Assembly (NCBI GenBank): GCA_029945945.1
Contig: JAQSDM010000009.1
Coordinates: 248,001 to 312,000, forward strand
Length of the DNA: 64,000 nt
Source of the DNA: Algoriphagus sp.
GTDB taxonomy: Bacteria; Bacteroidota; Bacteroidia; Cytophagales; Cyclobacteriaceae
Reading direction: 5' to 3'
The translations under genes and the position numbers were made by a program. Below, in pieces: positions 1 to 10,046 of the stretch (the stretch's first letter is position 1; each line of letters begins with the position of its first letter). Below the pieces are notes generated by a model. It made no database searches. It was not told where the DNA came from and was given only the letters and a program-made list of their open reading frames with translations.

Positions 1-120
1 GCCTTTTCAAGTAATTATATTAATATTTCTGATTTTGATAGTTTCTGTGATGGTCCCCCGCAAATAATTAATGAGATTCATGTTAACTGGAAGGGTTGCC
101 TTTTGAAATTAAAAGAATAG
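1..120 (+). CDS. 3' end of a truncated unidentified gene
   Basis: Frame 1 is open from the first base and stops at TAG 118-120, giving 39 residues ending in NWKGCLLKLKE. The composition (IINEIHVNWKG) looks like real protein, and it would overlap the TTG start of the next gene by 25 bases, which fits the tightly packed style of this region. The gene starts outside the window, so the family cannot be named; a glycosyltransferase is likely only from the surroundings. Confidence 0.4.
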   Translation, partial: AFSSNYINISDFDSFCDGPPQIINEIHVNWKGCLLKLKE

Positions 121-1151
121 TGTATTTCGCAACTCTTTTAGACAGGAATTACATTCCAAGAGCGGATGTGATGATTGATTCCCTTATCAATCAAATGGGT
201 CAAGGGTTTTCAAAAATCTTTGTATTAAGCCTTGATCAGGTGGTTATTAACTATTTCAGGGATAATTCTAAAGTCGAATGTATTCCTCTTTCTTCTGTTG
301 AAGATTATTTCCCGGAATTAAATGTGGCAAAAGGGACCCGTTCAAAAGTAGAATACATTTTTACCCTAAGTCCTTTTTTTCCATTATACCTTTTGATGAA
401 GTTTCCTGAAATTGAAAGGATTACTAGCTTGGATTCAGACCTTTTCTTTTTTTCAAGTCCCAAAAATATTTTGGAATCATTAGGTAGGGAGAAAATAGGA
501 ATTACAGCCCATAATTTCCCAATCGAATTGAGACATTTGGACAAATTCGGTAAATACAACGTTTCTTTTCAGTCATTTCCAAATACTGAAATAGGACTTA
601 AATGCCTACGGGATTGGGCAGAGGATTGCGTTCAGTTTTGTGGAGATTTCCTTGATGATAAAGGAAGATTCGCAGATCAAAAATATCTGGACTTCTGGAA
701 AGAGAGATATGAATCTGTGGTGACTTTTCCCTCACCAGAGATTGGCTTGGCACCTTGGAATATTCATTCTTACCAATTAGACTTTGATGATCTAAACCTT
801 TTTATCGATGGGAAAAAGGTAGTCTTTTATCATTTTCAGGGTTTAAGAATAAAAAGTCATTCCCGATTCATGTTAGGTTTGACTACTTATTTGGAGAATA
901 AAAAGCCTTCGGCAGGTGCACTTAAGATTTACCTTTTTTACATAAAAAAACTGAGCAATAAGGGGAAAGGGGAAGTTGATAAGATCAAAAGACTCCAGAC
1001 TTCCTCATCTTCAGGCTTTCAATCCGTTATTGATGATTTGAGAATACAGCCTGTTCTTTTCAAAATAGGCCCTTTTAGTAAATATTTAGATTTCCGTAAA
1101 GTGATAGATTTTGCGGAAAAGAAGTTGAAAATAACTCAATGGCAAAATTAA
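96..1151 (+). CDS. GT-A type glycosyltransferase (nucleotide-sugar transferase)
   Basis: 351 residues, TTG start. The N-terminus (RIVYFATLLDRNYIPRA) looks like the first strand of a GT-A nucleotide-sugar fold, and LDSDLFFF around residues 112-119 supplies a DxD metal and sugar-nucleotide binding motif (D113, D115). A later block with FADQKYLDFW and APWNIHSY resembles the acceptor half of retaining GT8-like enzymes. There is no signal peptide or membrane segment, so it should act on the cytoplasmic face on a lipid-linked glycan. It overlaps fdtA by 13 bases, suggesting cotranscription. Donor and acceptor are unknown. No clear Shine-Dalgarno sequence precedes the TTG, so the exact start is uncertain. 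Confidence 0.75.
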   Translation: MPFEIKRIVYFATLLDRNYIPRADVMIDSLINQMGQGFSKIFVLSLDQVVINYFRDNSKVECIPLSSVEDYFPELNVAKGTRSKVEYIFTLSPFFPLYLLMKFPEIERITSLDSDLFFFSSPKNILESLGREKIGITAHNFPIELRHLDKFGKYNVSFQSFPNTEIGLKCLRDWAEDCVQFCGDFLDDKGRFADQKYLDFWKERYESVVTFPSPEIGLAPWNIHSYQLDFDDLNLFIDGKKVVFYHFQGLRIKSHSRFMLGLTTYLENKKPSAGALKIYLFYIKKLSNKGKGEVDKIKRLQTSSSSGFQSVIDDLRIQPVLFKIGPFSKYLDFRKVIDFAEKKLKITQWQN

Positions 1152-1525
1152 TTTCACTGAAGACTTTCACTGATAAAAGAGGAAATCTTACAGTTATTGA
1201 CAGGATTCTACCTTTTAGAATAGAGAGAGTATTTTATATCTATGGTGTGGATGATTCCAGAAGAGGCGGGCATAGGCACCACATTACTAAACAGGCTGCA
1301 ATTTGCATAAAAGGCAATTGTTCCATTTATAATGATAATGGAATTACAGAGGAGACTTTTGAATTGAGCAGCCCTGACAAGTGCCTGTTACTTGAGCCTG
1401 AAGACTGGCATGTAATGTTTAATTTCTCGCCGGATGCTATTTTGATGGTTTTTGCTTCTGAACCTTTTGATGCAGCTGATTACATCTATGAACCTTATTC
1501 AGATTCTTACTTAAGTAAATTTTGA
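1139..1525 (+). CDS. fdtA: dTDP-4-keto-6-deoxyhexose 3,4-ketoisomerase (FdtA/WxcM-like cupin)
   Basis: 128 residues, the usual length for single-domain FdtA-type cupins. It has the family opening (DKRGNLTVID), the catalytic HxH in GGHRHH (H45, H47) and the C-terminal FASEPFDAADYI signature. FdtA-type enzymes move the keto group from C4 to C3 of dTDP-4-keto-6-deoxyglucose in the cytoplasm, giving the substrate for a C3 aminotransferase. That aminotransferase is the next gene, 61 bases downstream, which supports the call. A QdtA-type isomerase with other C4 stereochemistry cannot be excluded from the sequence alone. Confidence 0.82.
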   Translation: MAKLISLKTFTDKRGNLTVIDRILPFRIERVFYIYGVDDSRRGGHRHHITKQAAICIKGNCSIYNDNGITEETFELSSPDKCLLLEPEDWHVMFNFSPDAILMVFASEPFDAADYIYEPYSDSYLSKF

Positions 1526-1586
1526 ATTTGAAAGCTTGGATATGTTTTCAATAATAAACTAGTTTTCTTTTCACAATCCTTCCTTT

Positions 1587-2690
1587 ATGAATTCAAAGTT
1601 GATCCCTTACGAGGATTTGAAAAAGGTAAATGCTCCCTATTTTGGGGCTTTAGTGCAGAGATCAAAAAGCGTGATCGAAGGAGGCTGGTATGTATTGGGA
1701 AAAGCCGTGGAAAATTTTGAAAAAGAATTTTCGACACTTCATGGTGGATATCACTGTTTAGGTGTGGCTTCGGGTCTTGATGCTTTAATTTTAGGTCTCG
1801 TAGCATTTGATTTCCCAAAAGGATCAAAGGTGTTAGTCCCATCCAATACCTATATCGCTAGTATTCTATCGATTATCCGTGCTGATTTAACCCCTGTTTT
1901 GGTAGAACCAGACCCCAAAACTTATAATCTTACAGTGGAAGGTCTCAGGAAACAATATGATAAGGACTGTGTGGCGATTTTGCCAGTTCATCTGTACGGA
2001 CGCCTTAACCCGATGCCGGAAATTGTTGAGTTTGCAAAAGAAAACAACCTCAAAGTTATCGAAGACTGTGCTCAGTCCCATTTTGCAGAAATAAATGGGG
2101 TGAAATCAGGGATGTTTGGAGATATTGGTGCATTTAGCTTCTATCCTACAAAAAACTTGGGAGCACTTGGTGATGCGGGGGCGATTATATGTAAAGATTC
2201 TGAAGTCTATAATAAACTGAAAGCACTTCGGAATTACGGGAGCGAAAAAAAATACCACAACAAATACGTTGGGTGGAATTCAAGGCTTGATGAGATTCAA
2301 GCAGGATTCTTGTCTGAAAAGCTTCAGGATTACCAAAAGGTGATAGATCACAAGAGAAATTTAGCGACAATATATTTTGAGGAACTTAAGGGAATAGAAA
2401 CCCTGACTTTACCTGCCCCGGCCGGAGCAGATCATGTTTGGCATATCTTCAATATTCTGCTGAAGGACAGAGATAGAATAAAGGAGAAATTGGCCGAAAA
2501 GGGAATTTTGACAGAAATCCATTATCCCGTGGCACCAAACCTTCAGGAAGGCTATCGTTCAATTTTAGCCGGAAATTATCCGATCTCTGAAAAAATTCAT
2601 GCAGAAACCCTTAGTCTGCCAATTTCAACCTGTCATTCTGAAGATGATATCAGATCTGTTTCTAATGCATTGATTGAAATTCTTAATTAA
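1587..2690 (+). CDS. fdtB: dTDP-3-keto-6-deoxyhexose 3-aminotransferase (DegT/DnrJ/EryC1 family)
   Basis: 367 residues, full length for the family. PLP-binding features are visible: VIEDCAQSH with D160, and the Schiff-base lysine K189 in SFYPTKNLGALGD. The opening (LKKVNAPYF, GGWYVLGKAVENFE) is typical of FdtB/QdtB enzymes that aminate the 3-keto sugar made by FdtA, using glutamate. Together with fdtA it should make dTDP-Fuc3N or dTDP-Qui3N. The matching N-acetyltransferase (FdtC) is not next door. The stop TAA overlaps the next ATG by one base (TAATG), so translation is probably coupled. Confidence 0.85.
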   Translation: MNSKLIPYEDLKKVNAPYFGALVQRSKSVIEGGWYVLGKAVENFEKEFSTLHGGYHCLGVASGLDALILGLVAFDFPKGSKVLVPSNTYIASILSIIRADLTPVLVEPDPKTYNLTVEGLRKQYDKDCVAILPVHLYGRLNPMPEIVEFAKENNLKVIEDCAQSHFAEINGVKSGMFGDIGAFSFYPTKNLGALGDAGAIICKDSEVYNKLKALRNYGSEKKYHNKYVGWNSRLDEIQAGFLSEKLQDYQKVIDHKRNLATIYFEELKGIETLTLPAPAGADHVWHIFNILLKDRDRIKEKLAEKGILTEIHYPVAPNLQEGYRSILAGNYPISEKIHAETLSLPISTCHSEDDIRSVSNALIEILN

Positions 2691-3424
2691 TGAGTTTTAA
2701 GATTTCCGTAATTACCATTAACCTCAATAACCAGGAAGGACTCACGCGGACAATTTCAAGTGTCATTCAGCAAGACTATGCCAACTTGGAATATTTAGTA
2801 ATAGATGGCGATTCATCAGATGGGAGCAAGGAATTGATTGAAGAATTCGCTGAAAAGATTACTTACCGGGTCAGTGAAAAAGATACAGGTGTCTATAGTG
2901 CCATGAACAAGGGGATTAAAAATTCAACAGGAGATTACCTCATTTTTTTAAACAGCGGAGATTATTTTTCAGGATCAGATTCCATTTCAAAACTAATCTC
3001 TAATTCTCAGGGAGAAGATTTAGTATATGGGAATTTATTGGTTCAGGAAAGTGAAAAAACCTGGTTAAAAAAGTACCCCGAAAGCTTGAACTTCAGATAT
3101 TTTTATTTTGAATCACTTCCACATCCTGCCTGCCTGATTTCAAAAAAGTTATTTGAGAAGGTAGGACTTTATGATACTTCCTTGAAAATTGCTTCAGACT
3201 GGAAATTTTTCTTGATTTCCGTGGTTAAATATAATTGCTCCTATAAGTATGTTGATCAATTGATTTCAATCTTTATTTATGATGGAATTAGCTCAAAGAA
3301 AGAGAATGTTGAAATCTTGGAATATGAGCGAAGGACAACGTTAAAAAAGTATTTCAATTTATATTTCTTGTTTTACAGTCTTTATTTAAAGGGTTTAAAT
3401 AAAGATATTTATAATAAAATTTGA
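2690..3424 (+). CDS. family 2 glycosyltransferase (WcaA-like)
   Basis: 244 residues, single GT-A domain. The N-terminus KISVITINLNNQEGLTRTI is the standard first strand, DGDSSDGS near residue 40 binds the nucleotide, and FLNSGDYF near residue 90 stands in the DxD position. SEKDTGVYSAMNKGI is the signature of the short GT2 group common in Bacteroidota O-antigen loci. It is cytoplasmic, with no membrane helices. It starts on the fdtB stop codon, so a role in transferring the amino sugar made by fdtAB is plausible but is only an inference from position. Confidence 0.85.
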   Translation: MSFKISVITINLNNQEGLTRTISSVIQQDYANLEYLVIDGDSSDGSKELIEEFAEKITYRVSEKDTGVYSAMNKGIKNSTGDYLIFLNSGDYFSGSDSISKLISNSQGEDLVYGNLLVQESEKTWLKKYPESLNFRYFYFESLPHPACLISKKLFEKVGLYDTSLKIASDWKFFLISVVKYNCSYKYVDQLISIFIYDGISSKKENVEILEYERRTTLKKYFNLYFLFYSLYLKGLNKDIYNKI

Positions 3425-3452
3425 ATTTTAAACAAAATATTATTATTCAATA

Positions 3453-4325
3453 ATGAGTTCTGGAGCATTAATTTCAGTAATTGTTACTTGTTATAATCAA
3501 GGCAAGTTTCTAAAAGATTCACTGGATTCATTGTTGAAGCAAAGTCATATCAATTGGGAGGGGTTCATCATAAATGATGGGTCAAGTGATGAGACTGAAA
3601 ATATTGCCTTGGAATACTGTAAGAAGGATCCTCGCTTCAATTATTTCTATCAATCAAATAGCGGAGTTTCTTCTGCAAGGAATCTTGGTATAAATAAGTG
3701 CAAAGGGGATTTTATTCAATTTTTGGATGCAGATGACTTTATTCATCCAGAAAAGCTATCTACTCAATTGGATATCTTGAATTTGAATGAAAAGATTGAT
3801 ATTGTTTATGGTTCAAGCAGATATTTTTTTGATGATCAGATTGATGTTCTTTACCCGCTTCATTTTAGAGGCAGCGTACCTTGCGACATTACTTTTAGGG
3901 ACAATTTTCAAGTTGAAATGTTGCTAAAGCATAATATTTGCACAAATTGTTCAGCTTTAATTAGAAAGGAAGTACTGAAGAAAGTTAAGTTTAGAAATAT
4001 TATTTATGAGGATTGGGTATTTAATTTGGAATGTACATTGAATGGTTTTGTCTTTCATTTTGACAATTCTTTTTCATCTTACTCCTACATCAGGATTACT
4101 GACTCAAGTCAAATGATGAAACATACTAATCAAGTTTCTGAAATTAGAATGCTTAATTCCGCGTTGATGGGACTTGTTAAAGAATACAATTACAAGGTTT
4201 CTGAAAAAATTATCATTTCTGAAAATTCCCGTTTTTCAGTAAAATTTATTAATATAATTCGTTTAATTACCCCTCCGTTTATTTTTTCAATGGGTTCTTC
4301 TTTAAAAAGAATTTTATTCCCGTGA
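3453..4325 (+). CDS. family 2 glycosyltransferase
   Basis: 290 residues. The GT-A domain covers about residues 5-220: ISVIVTCYNQGKFLKDSLDSL at the start, NDGSSDET for nucleotide binding, NSGVSSARNLGINKCKGDFI, then the metal-binding FLDADDFI (about residues 89-96). It ends with a hydrophobic, basic tail (FIFSMGSSLKRILFP) that may touch the membrane. It lies 28 bases after the previous transferase and is the last gene before a 343-base gap, so it probably ends the first transcription unit. Sugar specificity is unknown. Confidence 0.85.
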   Translation: MSSGALISVIVTCYNQGKFLKDSLDSLLKQSHINWEGFIINDGSSDETENIALEYCKKDPRFNYFYQSNSGVSSARNLGINKCKGDFIQFLDADDFIHPEKLSTQLDILNLNEKIDIVYGSSRYFFDDQIDVLYPLHFRGSVPCDITFRDNFQVEMLLKHNICTNCSALIRKEVLKKVKFRNIIYEDWVFNLECTLNGFVFHFDNSFSSYSYIRITDSSQMMKHTNQVSEIRMLNSALMGLVKEYNYKVSEKIIISENSRFSVKFINIIRLITPPFIFSMGSSLKRILFP

Positions 4326-4668
4326 TCTCAGTTAAATATTCCAGGAATTGGGTATTAGGTTTCGCCTTTTAAAATTTTTAAACCTAGGATGACTTGATGA
4401 TTGCAAGCAACTGGAAAATAATTGTCATTTTTATTGAAATCCGTTTTTTCTTTTAAAAAGTTTTAAAAATATTATTTGCTAATTTTATTCTTCTTAGAAA
4501 AGATTATTGGATAACATGTCTCATTGTAAGTATTTTGGTCAATTGGTTAAAAGGAAATTAACACTGCTAATTCCATTTTTAAACTTTGTGTAAAATTAAA
4601 TTTAAGAATATAATAGTCTTGGTTTTTGATTTGAGATTAATATGTTCATTCAAAAAAGATAGATCAGT
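4326..4668. other. intergenic region, 343 bases
   Basis: Strongly AT-rich with no open reading frame of coding character. I see no convincing rho-independent terminator. Near 4593-4601 there is a loose match to the Bacteroidota -7 box (TAAACTTTG has one base too many), so a promoter for the chain-length gene at 4669 is possible but unproven. Confidence 0.4.
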
Positions 4669-5796
4669 ATGAAAAAGAACTCAAAAGATATTTTCAATAA
4701 GAAAGATATAAATCTAAAAGAACTGTTTGATTACTTTTTTGAAAGGAAAAAAATATTCTATTGGAGTATCCTAATCATGGTTGTATTAGGATCAATCAGA
4801 TTTTTTACTACTCCGAAGACTTATGAATCTGTAGCTACAAAACTTACCGAAGTTGAATCAGGAAGTCAGTCAGGACTTAGTCAACTCAGTAACCTGGCTA
4901 GTTTATCAGGCATTAACCTTCCCTTAGCAGGTCCTAATTCTAGTATCTCGCCGGAGATGTATCCTGAGATTATCTCAAGTAAGCCCTTTTTGATAGAGTT
5001 AGTTAATGAAAAATTTTATTTTCAAACCAAAAAGGACACGTTAGTCCTTAAAGATTACCTTGTCGAAGAATACTCGAACAGACCGTTTAATTTGATTTTT
5101 GGAGGAATCACAAGTATTCCTTCTAGGTTTATTTCTATGTTTTCTGACGAAGTTACTGTAAGTCCTATTGTAGAATCTGCTTTAGAAGAAGAGGGGAGGC
5201 CTAAGTATTTGATATTTTCTTCGGAAGAAGATCTTGCAAGCGAGCTATTGAAGGGTGCTCTTAAAATTGAGGATGAAGGTACTATGATCACTCTCAGTGT
5301 TAAAATGCCTGAAGCTTTAATTGCAGCAGAATTAAATAACATCATTTTTGAGAAAATTGTCAGATATGTGACAGACTATAAAACCAGAAAACTTAGAATC
5401 AATCTGACATTTATTGAAGAAAGGACTAAAGAATCTGAAATCAATTTTATCCAATCACAGTTGGCATTGGCTTCATTTCGTGATAATAATCAGGGAATGG
5501 TTTCTCAACGGGCGAGAACAAGAGAAGAACAGCTGCAGGCTGAGTTTAATATTGCCTATAATGTGTATAATTCAATGATGCAGGAACTTGAAACTTCGAG
5601 GATTCAACTCAAAAAAGAAACACCTATTTTTTCTGAATTTGCTGCTCCGATAGTTCCTAATAATCCGGTTAACACCTCCTTTCTGAAAACGTTTATTATA
5701 TTTTCCTTTTTGGGAATTTTAGTAGGATTTGGAATTGTCACATTTCAAATGATTAAAGAATATTTTTCGACTGAGCTAATTCAAAAAGAGAAATAA
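4669..5796 (+). CDS. Wzz-type chain-length determinant without kinase domain
   Basis: 375 residues. An N-terminal cytoplasmic tail is followed by a membrane helix near residues 33-50 (IFYWSILIMVVLGSIRFF), a periplasmic part with long coiled-coil-forming stretches (about 230-320), and a second helix near 340-362 (FLKTFIIFSFLGILVGFGIV). This is the Wzz/GNVR topology. Proteins of this type set polymer length with a Wzy polymerase. No Walker motifs follow, unlike the second Wzz domain in this window, which is fused to a tyrosine kinase (18110-20497). It sits directly upstream of GT2, rml and wzy genes, so it probably serves that cluster. Confidence 0.82.
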   Translation: MKKNSKDIFNKKDINLKELFDYFFERKKIFYWSILIMVVLGSIRFFTTPKTYESVATKLTEVESGSQSGLSQLSNLASLSGINLPLAGPNSSISPEMYPEIISSKPFLIELVNEKFYFQTKKDTLVLKDYLVEEYSNRPFNLIFGGITSIPSRFISMFSDEVTVSPIVESALEEEGRPKYLIFSSEEDLASELLKGALKIEDEGTMITLSVKMPEALIAAELNNIIFEKIVRYVTDYKTRKLRINLTFIEERTKESEINFIQSQLALASFRDNNQGMVSQRARTREEQLQAEFNIAYNVYNSMMQELETSRIQLKKETPIFSEFAAPIVPNNPVNTSFLKTFIIFSFLGILVGFGIVTFQMIKEYFSTELIQKEK

Positions 5797-5835
5797 AATT
5801 TCTGTTTCTCAGATTACTAGTTGCCTATTTGAATT

Positions 5836-6696
5836 ATGATTTCAATTATTGTTTCATCTTACAAGGAAAAAGATTTTTTAAAATTTGTCAGTTCTTTAAA
5901 TTGTACGATAGGTGTTCCATATGAACTTATTAAGATTGATAATCCTAATAAGTACAGCCTTTCGAAAGCATACAATATAGGAGGACAAAAAGCACAATTT
6001 GATATTCTGGTTTTTGTCCATGAGGATGTAATCTTTGTTTCTGATAACTGGGGTCGAATATTAAATAAACTATTTGATGAAAATCATAAACTTGGGATTG
6101 TAGGTGTAGCAGGTTCTCTGAAGAAAAGTTCTTTACCAACAGGATGGGGAACAGGTACCGCGGAATTTGATAGGATTAATTTAATTCAGGCTACTAACAA
6201 TCAGGAAAAAATACATAGTACTAGAAAAGCAACTGAATCTTCCGAACAAATCAAGGTTCTTGATGGAGTTTTTATGGCTACCACAAGGAAAATTTGGAGA
6301 GAATTTAAATTTGACGAGTCTCTTCCAGGTTACCATGTTTATGATATTGATTTCTCTTTGCGAGTCACACAACACTTTATAGGCCTGATTACTTATGAAA
6401 TACTTCTAAAACATTTTTCTATCGGTAATTATAATACTGAATGGGTTAAGATGACTTTGGAATATCACAAAAGAGTTGAAAAGCTGACTCTTTTTGATCA
6501 GGATGATTCACACTATTCAAAAACCAGACGGGCATGGTACAAGGCACTAACTTTTGGTGAAATAGCGAGAGAGAAGAGGATTGAATTCTTAAATAAAATG
6601 GGATATGATTTTCTTTCTTTAATACACGCTTATTCATTTCGTTTCCCTTTTCTTGGAAGGCGTATTTTTTATTTACTATCATTTATTGGTTTATAA
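5836..6696 (+). CDS. family 2-like glycosyltransferase (HEDV type)
   Basis: 286 residues. MISIIVSSYKEKDFLKFV is a GT-A opening, but the metal site is HEDVIF (about residues 58-63) instead of DxD, as in the Glyco_tranf_2_5-like group. KYSLSKAYNIGGQKAQ corresponds to the sugar-binding helix, and FKFDESLPGYHVYDIDFSLR to the acceptor loop. Cytoplasmic. It is flanked by gaps of 39 and 58 bases, within the run leading to rmlA. The substrate cannot be told. Confidence 0.75.
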   Translation: MISIIVSSYKEKDFLKFVSSLNCTIGVPYELIKIDNPNKYSLSKAYNIGGQKAQFDILVFVHEDVIFVSDNWGRILNKLFDENHKLGIVGVAGSLKKSSLPTGWGTGTAEFDRINLIQATNNQEKIHSTRKATESSEQIKVLDGVFMATTRKIWREFKFDESLPGYHVYDIDFSLRVTQHFIGLITYEILLKHFSIGNYNTEWVKMTLEYHKRVEKLTLFDQDDSHYSKTRRAWYKALTFGEIAREKRIEFLNKMGYDFLSLIHAYSFRFPFLGRRIFYLLSFIGL

Positions 6697-6754
6697 AATT
6701 CAAGCTTTTCTTTGGTAAAAATATGCTGTTACTTGATAAATCTATAACTCACCA

Positions 6755-7675
6755 TTGAAAAAAGTCTCCGTGGCTATGACCACATATAATGGGGGACCAT
6801 TCTTAAAAAAGCAATTAGACTCCATTTTAAAACAAACCATTCAGGTTTCTGAGATTATAGTTTGTGATGATGGTTCTTCCGATGGAACTCTTCAAATTTT
6901 AGAGGAATACACAAGGTTTACGAATTTGAGGTATTTCGTTAATCAGGAAAATATTGGATTCGTCAAGAATTTTGAAAAAGCCTTGTCCCTTTGTTCAGGT
7001 GAATATATTGTTTTGGCAGATCAGGATGATATTTGGTATCATGACAAAGTTGAAGTCTTGTTGGATTCAATAGGAGATAATTTATTAATTCATTCTGATT
7101 GCGACTTAATAAATGATGAGGATGAAATTTTGCTCAAAAACTTCAAAGGGGAAATAATTACACATAAGAATGCTGAAGACTTCTTATTCAATAATGTGGT
7201 GACTGGTTGTACAGCAATGATTCATCGTGATTTATTGCTTAACACGATACCCTTCCCGGCGGGCATTTCCTATCATGATTGGTACCTTGCTATTAAAGCC
7301 GCTTACCTTGGGAAAATAACCTATTCTTCGAAATCACTCACAGGCTATCGTCAACATAATAATCAGGATACAGGAACCGGTATCAATGAGGCAAGTAGTA
7401 TACTAAGAAATTGTCTTTTCAGGATATCAGGAAAAGAATTTACTAACCTAAAATCCACTAAAAGCCAAGTAAAAAATCTAAAGGCAACGTTGAATGATTT
7501 TGTAGAAGATGTTGATTTTCATCAAAAACATAAAAAAATGATTTTGATTTTGGAGGAATATGTAAACGGTTTTTTTCATTTTTCTTATGGATCTTATTAT
7601 TCCAAAAAATTTACCGATCCAACTAAATCAGAGCTTATAAAATTTATTAATCAATTGAAGTTTAGCATTGGTTAG
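6755..7675 (+). CDS. family 2 glycosyltransferase (ADQDD type), TTG start
   Basis: 306 residues. Opening KKVSVAMTTYNGGPFLKKQL, DDGSSDGTLQIL, then LADQDDIW (about residues 87-94) as the metal-binding motif; HDWYLAIKAAY and GYRQHNNQ complete the acceptor half. This set is typical of rhamnosyltransferase-like GT2 enzymes, which fits rmlACD just downstream. The start is TTG at 6755; no ATG lies nearby before the first strand. It is clearly paralogous to the following gene (same DDxSSDGTL and LADQDDxW blocks), suggesting tandem duplication and divergence. Confidence 0.83.
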   Translation: MKKVSVAMTTYNGGPFLKKQLDSILKQTIQVSEIIVCDDGSSDGTLQILEEYTRFTNLRYFVNQENIGFVKNFEKALSLCSGEYIVLADQDDIWYHDKVEVLLDSIGDNLLIHSDCDLINDEDEILLKNFKGEIITHKNAEDFLFNNVVTGCTAMIHRDLLLNTIPFPAGISYHDWYLAIKAAYLGKITYSSKSLTGYRQHNNQDTGTGINEASSILRNCLFRISGKEFTNLKSTKSQVKNLKATLNDFVEDVDFHQKHKKMILILEEYVNGFFHFSYGSYYSKKFTDPTKSELIKFINQLKFSIG

Positions 7676-7699
7676 ATTTAATCAAAAGTTAAGTAAGTT

Positions 7700-8596
7700 T
7701 TGGATCACTTAAATTCACTGTGCTCAGTCGCCCTTTGTACATTTAATGGTGAGAAATACCTTTCCGAATTACTTGATTCTATTCTTTCTCAATCTGTTCC
7801 AGCCAACGAAATAATAATCGTGGATGATTGTTCTTCAGATGGCACTTTGGAAATTTTGAAGGAGTATGCTGAAAAAAATTCAGAGATCAAATTATATCCG
7901 CAAAACTCTAATTCAGGACCAATCGCCTCCTTTGAAAAGGCTATCCAATTGACCAGTTATCCCTATATTTTTCTTGCAGATCAAGATGATGTTTGGAAAC
8001 CCACTAAGATTGAAACCATGCTTTCATTTGGAAGTAATTGCTCAGAGGATCAACCATTATTGGTCTATTCAGATTTAGAGGTAATAGATGAAAATGGGGA
8101 GATTCTATTTCCATCTTTTTGGAAAATGGCTGGTCTGAAACCACAAATTTCAACTTTTAGAAGTTTATTTTTTGGCAATTCGGTAACTGGTTGTGCATCT
8201 ATGATCAATTCAAAAATGAAGGAATATCTTGTTTCAATTCCTCAGGGTGTGTTAATGCATGATCACTGGATAGGCCTCATCGCATATGGATTTGGTTCGG
8301 TTGTTGTTTTAGATGATCCACTTTTGAAGTATCGGACTCATGGTAAATCTGTGACTGAGAAAGTTCAAGCTAATCTTCTTTGGAAATTTCGAACTCAAAT
8401 GAACCAGATCTTTAACCTAAGCTCTGACTTTTTGGGGAAAGAGATAGACCAGATTATCCTATTCAATCAGAAATTCAGGAGTTATTTATCAAAGGAAAAT
8501 CAAAAGCACGTGGATACCTTCAGTGCATTAAAGCATAAATCCATGTTTAAAAGAAAATTAGTCAGTTACCTACGAAATATAAAAGGAACAAAATGA
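7700..8596 (+). CDS. family 2 glycosyltransferase (ADQDD type), paralogue of the preceding gene
   Basis: 298 residues, TTG start at 7700. [21 protein letters not shown] opens the GT-A fold, [20 protein letters not shown] binds nucleotide, and LADQDDVW (about residues 92-99) is the metal site. [14 protein letters not shown] and [10 protein letters not shown] form the later conserved blocks. The order of blocks and spacing match the 306-residue neighbour upstream. Its end overlaps the start of rmlA by 4 bases (ATGA), so it is translationally coupled with the rhamnose genes. A rhamnosyltransferase role is inferred from context only. Confidence 0.83.
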   Translation: MDHLNSLCSVALCTFNGEKYLSELLDSILSQSVPANEIIIVDDCSSDGTLEILKEYAEKNSEIKLYPQNSNSGPIASFEKAIQLTSYPYIFLADQDDVWKPTKIETMLSFGSNCSEDQPLLVYSDLEVIDENGEILFPSFWKMAGLKPQISTFRSLFFGNSVTGCASMINSKMKEYLVSIPQGVLMHDHWIGLIAYGFGSVVVLDDPLLKYRTHGKSVTEKVQANLLWKFRTQMNQIFNLSSDFLGKEIDQIILFNQKFRSYLSKENQKHVDTFSALKHKSMFKRKLVSYLRNIKGTK

Positions 8597-9477
8597 AAGG
8601 AATTGTTTTAGCAGGTGGATCCGGAACAAGGCTTTATCCCATTACAAAGGGGACGTCAAAGCAATTGTTATCAGTCTATGATAAGCCTATGGTTTATTAT
8701 CCAATATCTGTTTTAATGTTGGCAGGAATCAGGGATATACTCATTATTTCTACTCCGGATGATTTGCCAAATTTTAAAAAGCTTTTGGGCGATGGACATG
8801 AATTGGGAGTTAATTTTAGCTACGCAGAACAACCAAGCCCTGATGGACTGGCTCAGGCTTTTATCATAGGAGAGGAGTTCATCGGAAAAGATTCGGTTTG
8901 TCTGGTTTTGGGTGACAATATTTTTTATGGACATGGATTCACTGAACTTCTCAAGAAATCTTTAAGAAATGTTGAAGAGGATGGAAAGGCTACCATTTTT
9001 GGATATTACGTAAATGATCCTGAGCGCTATGGAGTGGCGGAATTTGACAAAGACGGAAACGTGATCTCTATCGAGGAGAAGCCTGAAGTACCAAAGAGTA
9101 ATTATGCGGTGGTTGGACTTTATTTTTACCCTAACTCTGTTATTCAGGTTGCGAAAACAATCAAACCAAGTCACCGTGGTGAACTTGAAATTACCACGGT
9201 GAATCAGGTTTATCTTGAAAATGAAAAATTAATGGTTGAACTCCTGGGAAGAGGATTTGCGTGGCTCGATACGGGTACTCACGAGTCTATGCTGGAAGCT
9301 TCCAACTTCATACATACCATTGAAAAAAGACAGGGTTTGAAGGTGGCATGTTTAGAGGAAATTGCATTTGAATTGGGCTATATCGATGAGAATCAACTTC
9401 TTGCATTAGCGGAGCCACTTAAGAAGAATGAATACGGTCAATATTTGATCAAAAAAGTACAAGCAAAGAAAAAATGA
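8593..9477 (+). CDS. rmlA: glucose-1-phosphate thymidylyltransferase
   Basis: 294 residues, normal RmlA length. The nucleotidyltransferase signature [19 protein letters not shown] (about residues 8-26) is intact, followed by [31 protein letters not shown] and the allosteric-site region near the C-terminus ([16 protein letters not shown]). It converts glucose-1-phosphate and dTTP to dTDP-glucose in the cytoplasm, the entry to dTDP-rhamnose and also to the dTDP-amino sugars suggested by fdtAB and wecDE. It overlaps both neighbours by 4 bases. The usual partner rmlB is absent from this operon. Confidence 0.95.
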   Translation: MKGIVLAGGSGTRLYPITKGTSKQLLSVYDKPMVYYPISVLMLAGIRDILIISTPDDLPNFKKLLGDGHELGVNFSYAEQPSPDGLAQAFIIGEEFIGKDSVCLVLGDNIFYGHGFTELLKKSLRNVEEDGKATIFGYYVNDPERYGVAEFDKDGNVISIEEKPEVPKSNYAVVGLYFYPNSVIQVAKTIKPSHRGELEITTVNQVYLENEKLMVELLGRGFAWLDTGTHESMLEASNFIHTIEKRQGLKVACLEEIAFELGYIDENQLLALAEPLKKNEYGQYLIKKVQAKKK

Positions 9478-10046
9478 AATTTATTAGGAGCGAAATCCCT
9501 GATGTAATTATCATCGAACCAGCTCTCTTCGGGGATGATAGAGGCTATTTTACAGAAACTTTCCGTCAGGATAAGATGGAGGATTTTCTCGGATTTAAAA
9601 TTAATTTTTGTCAGGATAATGAGTCCAAATCAGGGTTTGGAGTCTTGAGAGGATTACATTTTCAGCTGTCCCCATTTTCTCAGACCAAACTTGTAAGAGT
9701 AACCGAAGGAAAAGTACTGGATGTGGCGGTTGACATTAGAAAAGGCTCACCTACTTTCGGGAAATATTTTGCGATAGAATTATCTTCTGAAAACAGACGA
9801 CAACTCCTTGTACCCAGAGGATTTGCCCATGGTTTTGTAGTGCTGAGCGAAACAGCGATTTTCAATTACAAGGTAGATAATTATTATAGTCCTGAGTCAG
9901 ATAGAGGTCTGGCATTTAACGATCCTGCGATTGGAATTGATTGGATTCTGAGTCCAGATCAATTAAAGCTTTCCGAGAAAGATAAAAAGCAACCCCTTTT
10001 GAAGGATGCTGATTTATTTAATTATTCGAATGACTTATATGTATAA
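9474..10046 (+). CDS. rmlC: dTDP-4-dehydrorhamnose 3,5-epimerase
   Basis: 190 residues, full length. The cupin shows [15 protein letters not shown] near residues 21-35, GVLRGLHFQ with the catalytic His62, and [16 protein letters not shown]. Family knowledge: it epimerises C3 and C5 of dTDP-4-keto-6-deoxyglucose. The ATG overlaps the rmlA stop by 4 bases, and its own end overlaps the start of rmlD, so rmlA-C-D is one coupled unit. Confidence 0.95.
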   Translation: MKFIRSEIPDVIIIEPALFGDDRGYFTETFRQDKMEDFLGFKINFCQDNESKSGFGVLRGLHFQLSPFSQTKLVRVTEGKVLDVAVDIRKGSPTFGKYFAIELSSENRRQLLVPRGFAHGFVVLSETAIFNYKVDNYYSPESDRGLAFNDPAIGIDWILSPDQLKLSEKDKKQPLLKDADLFNYSNDLYV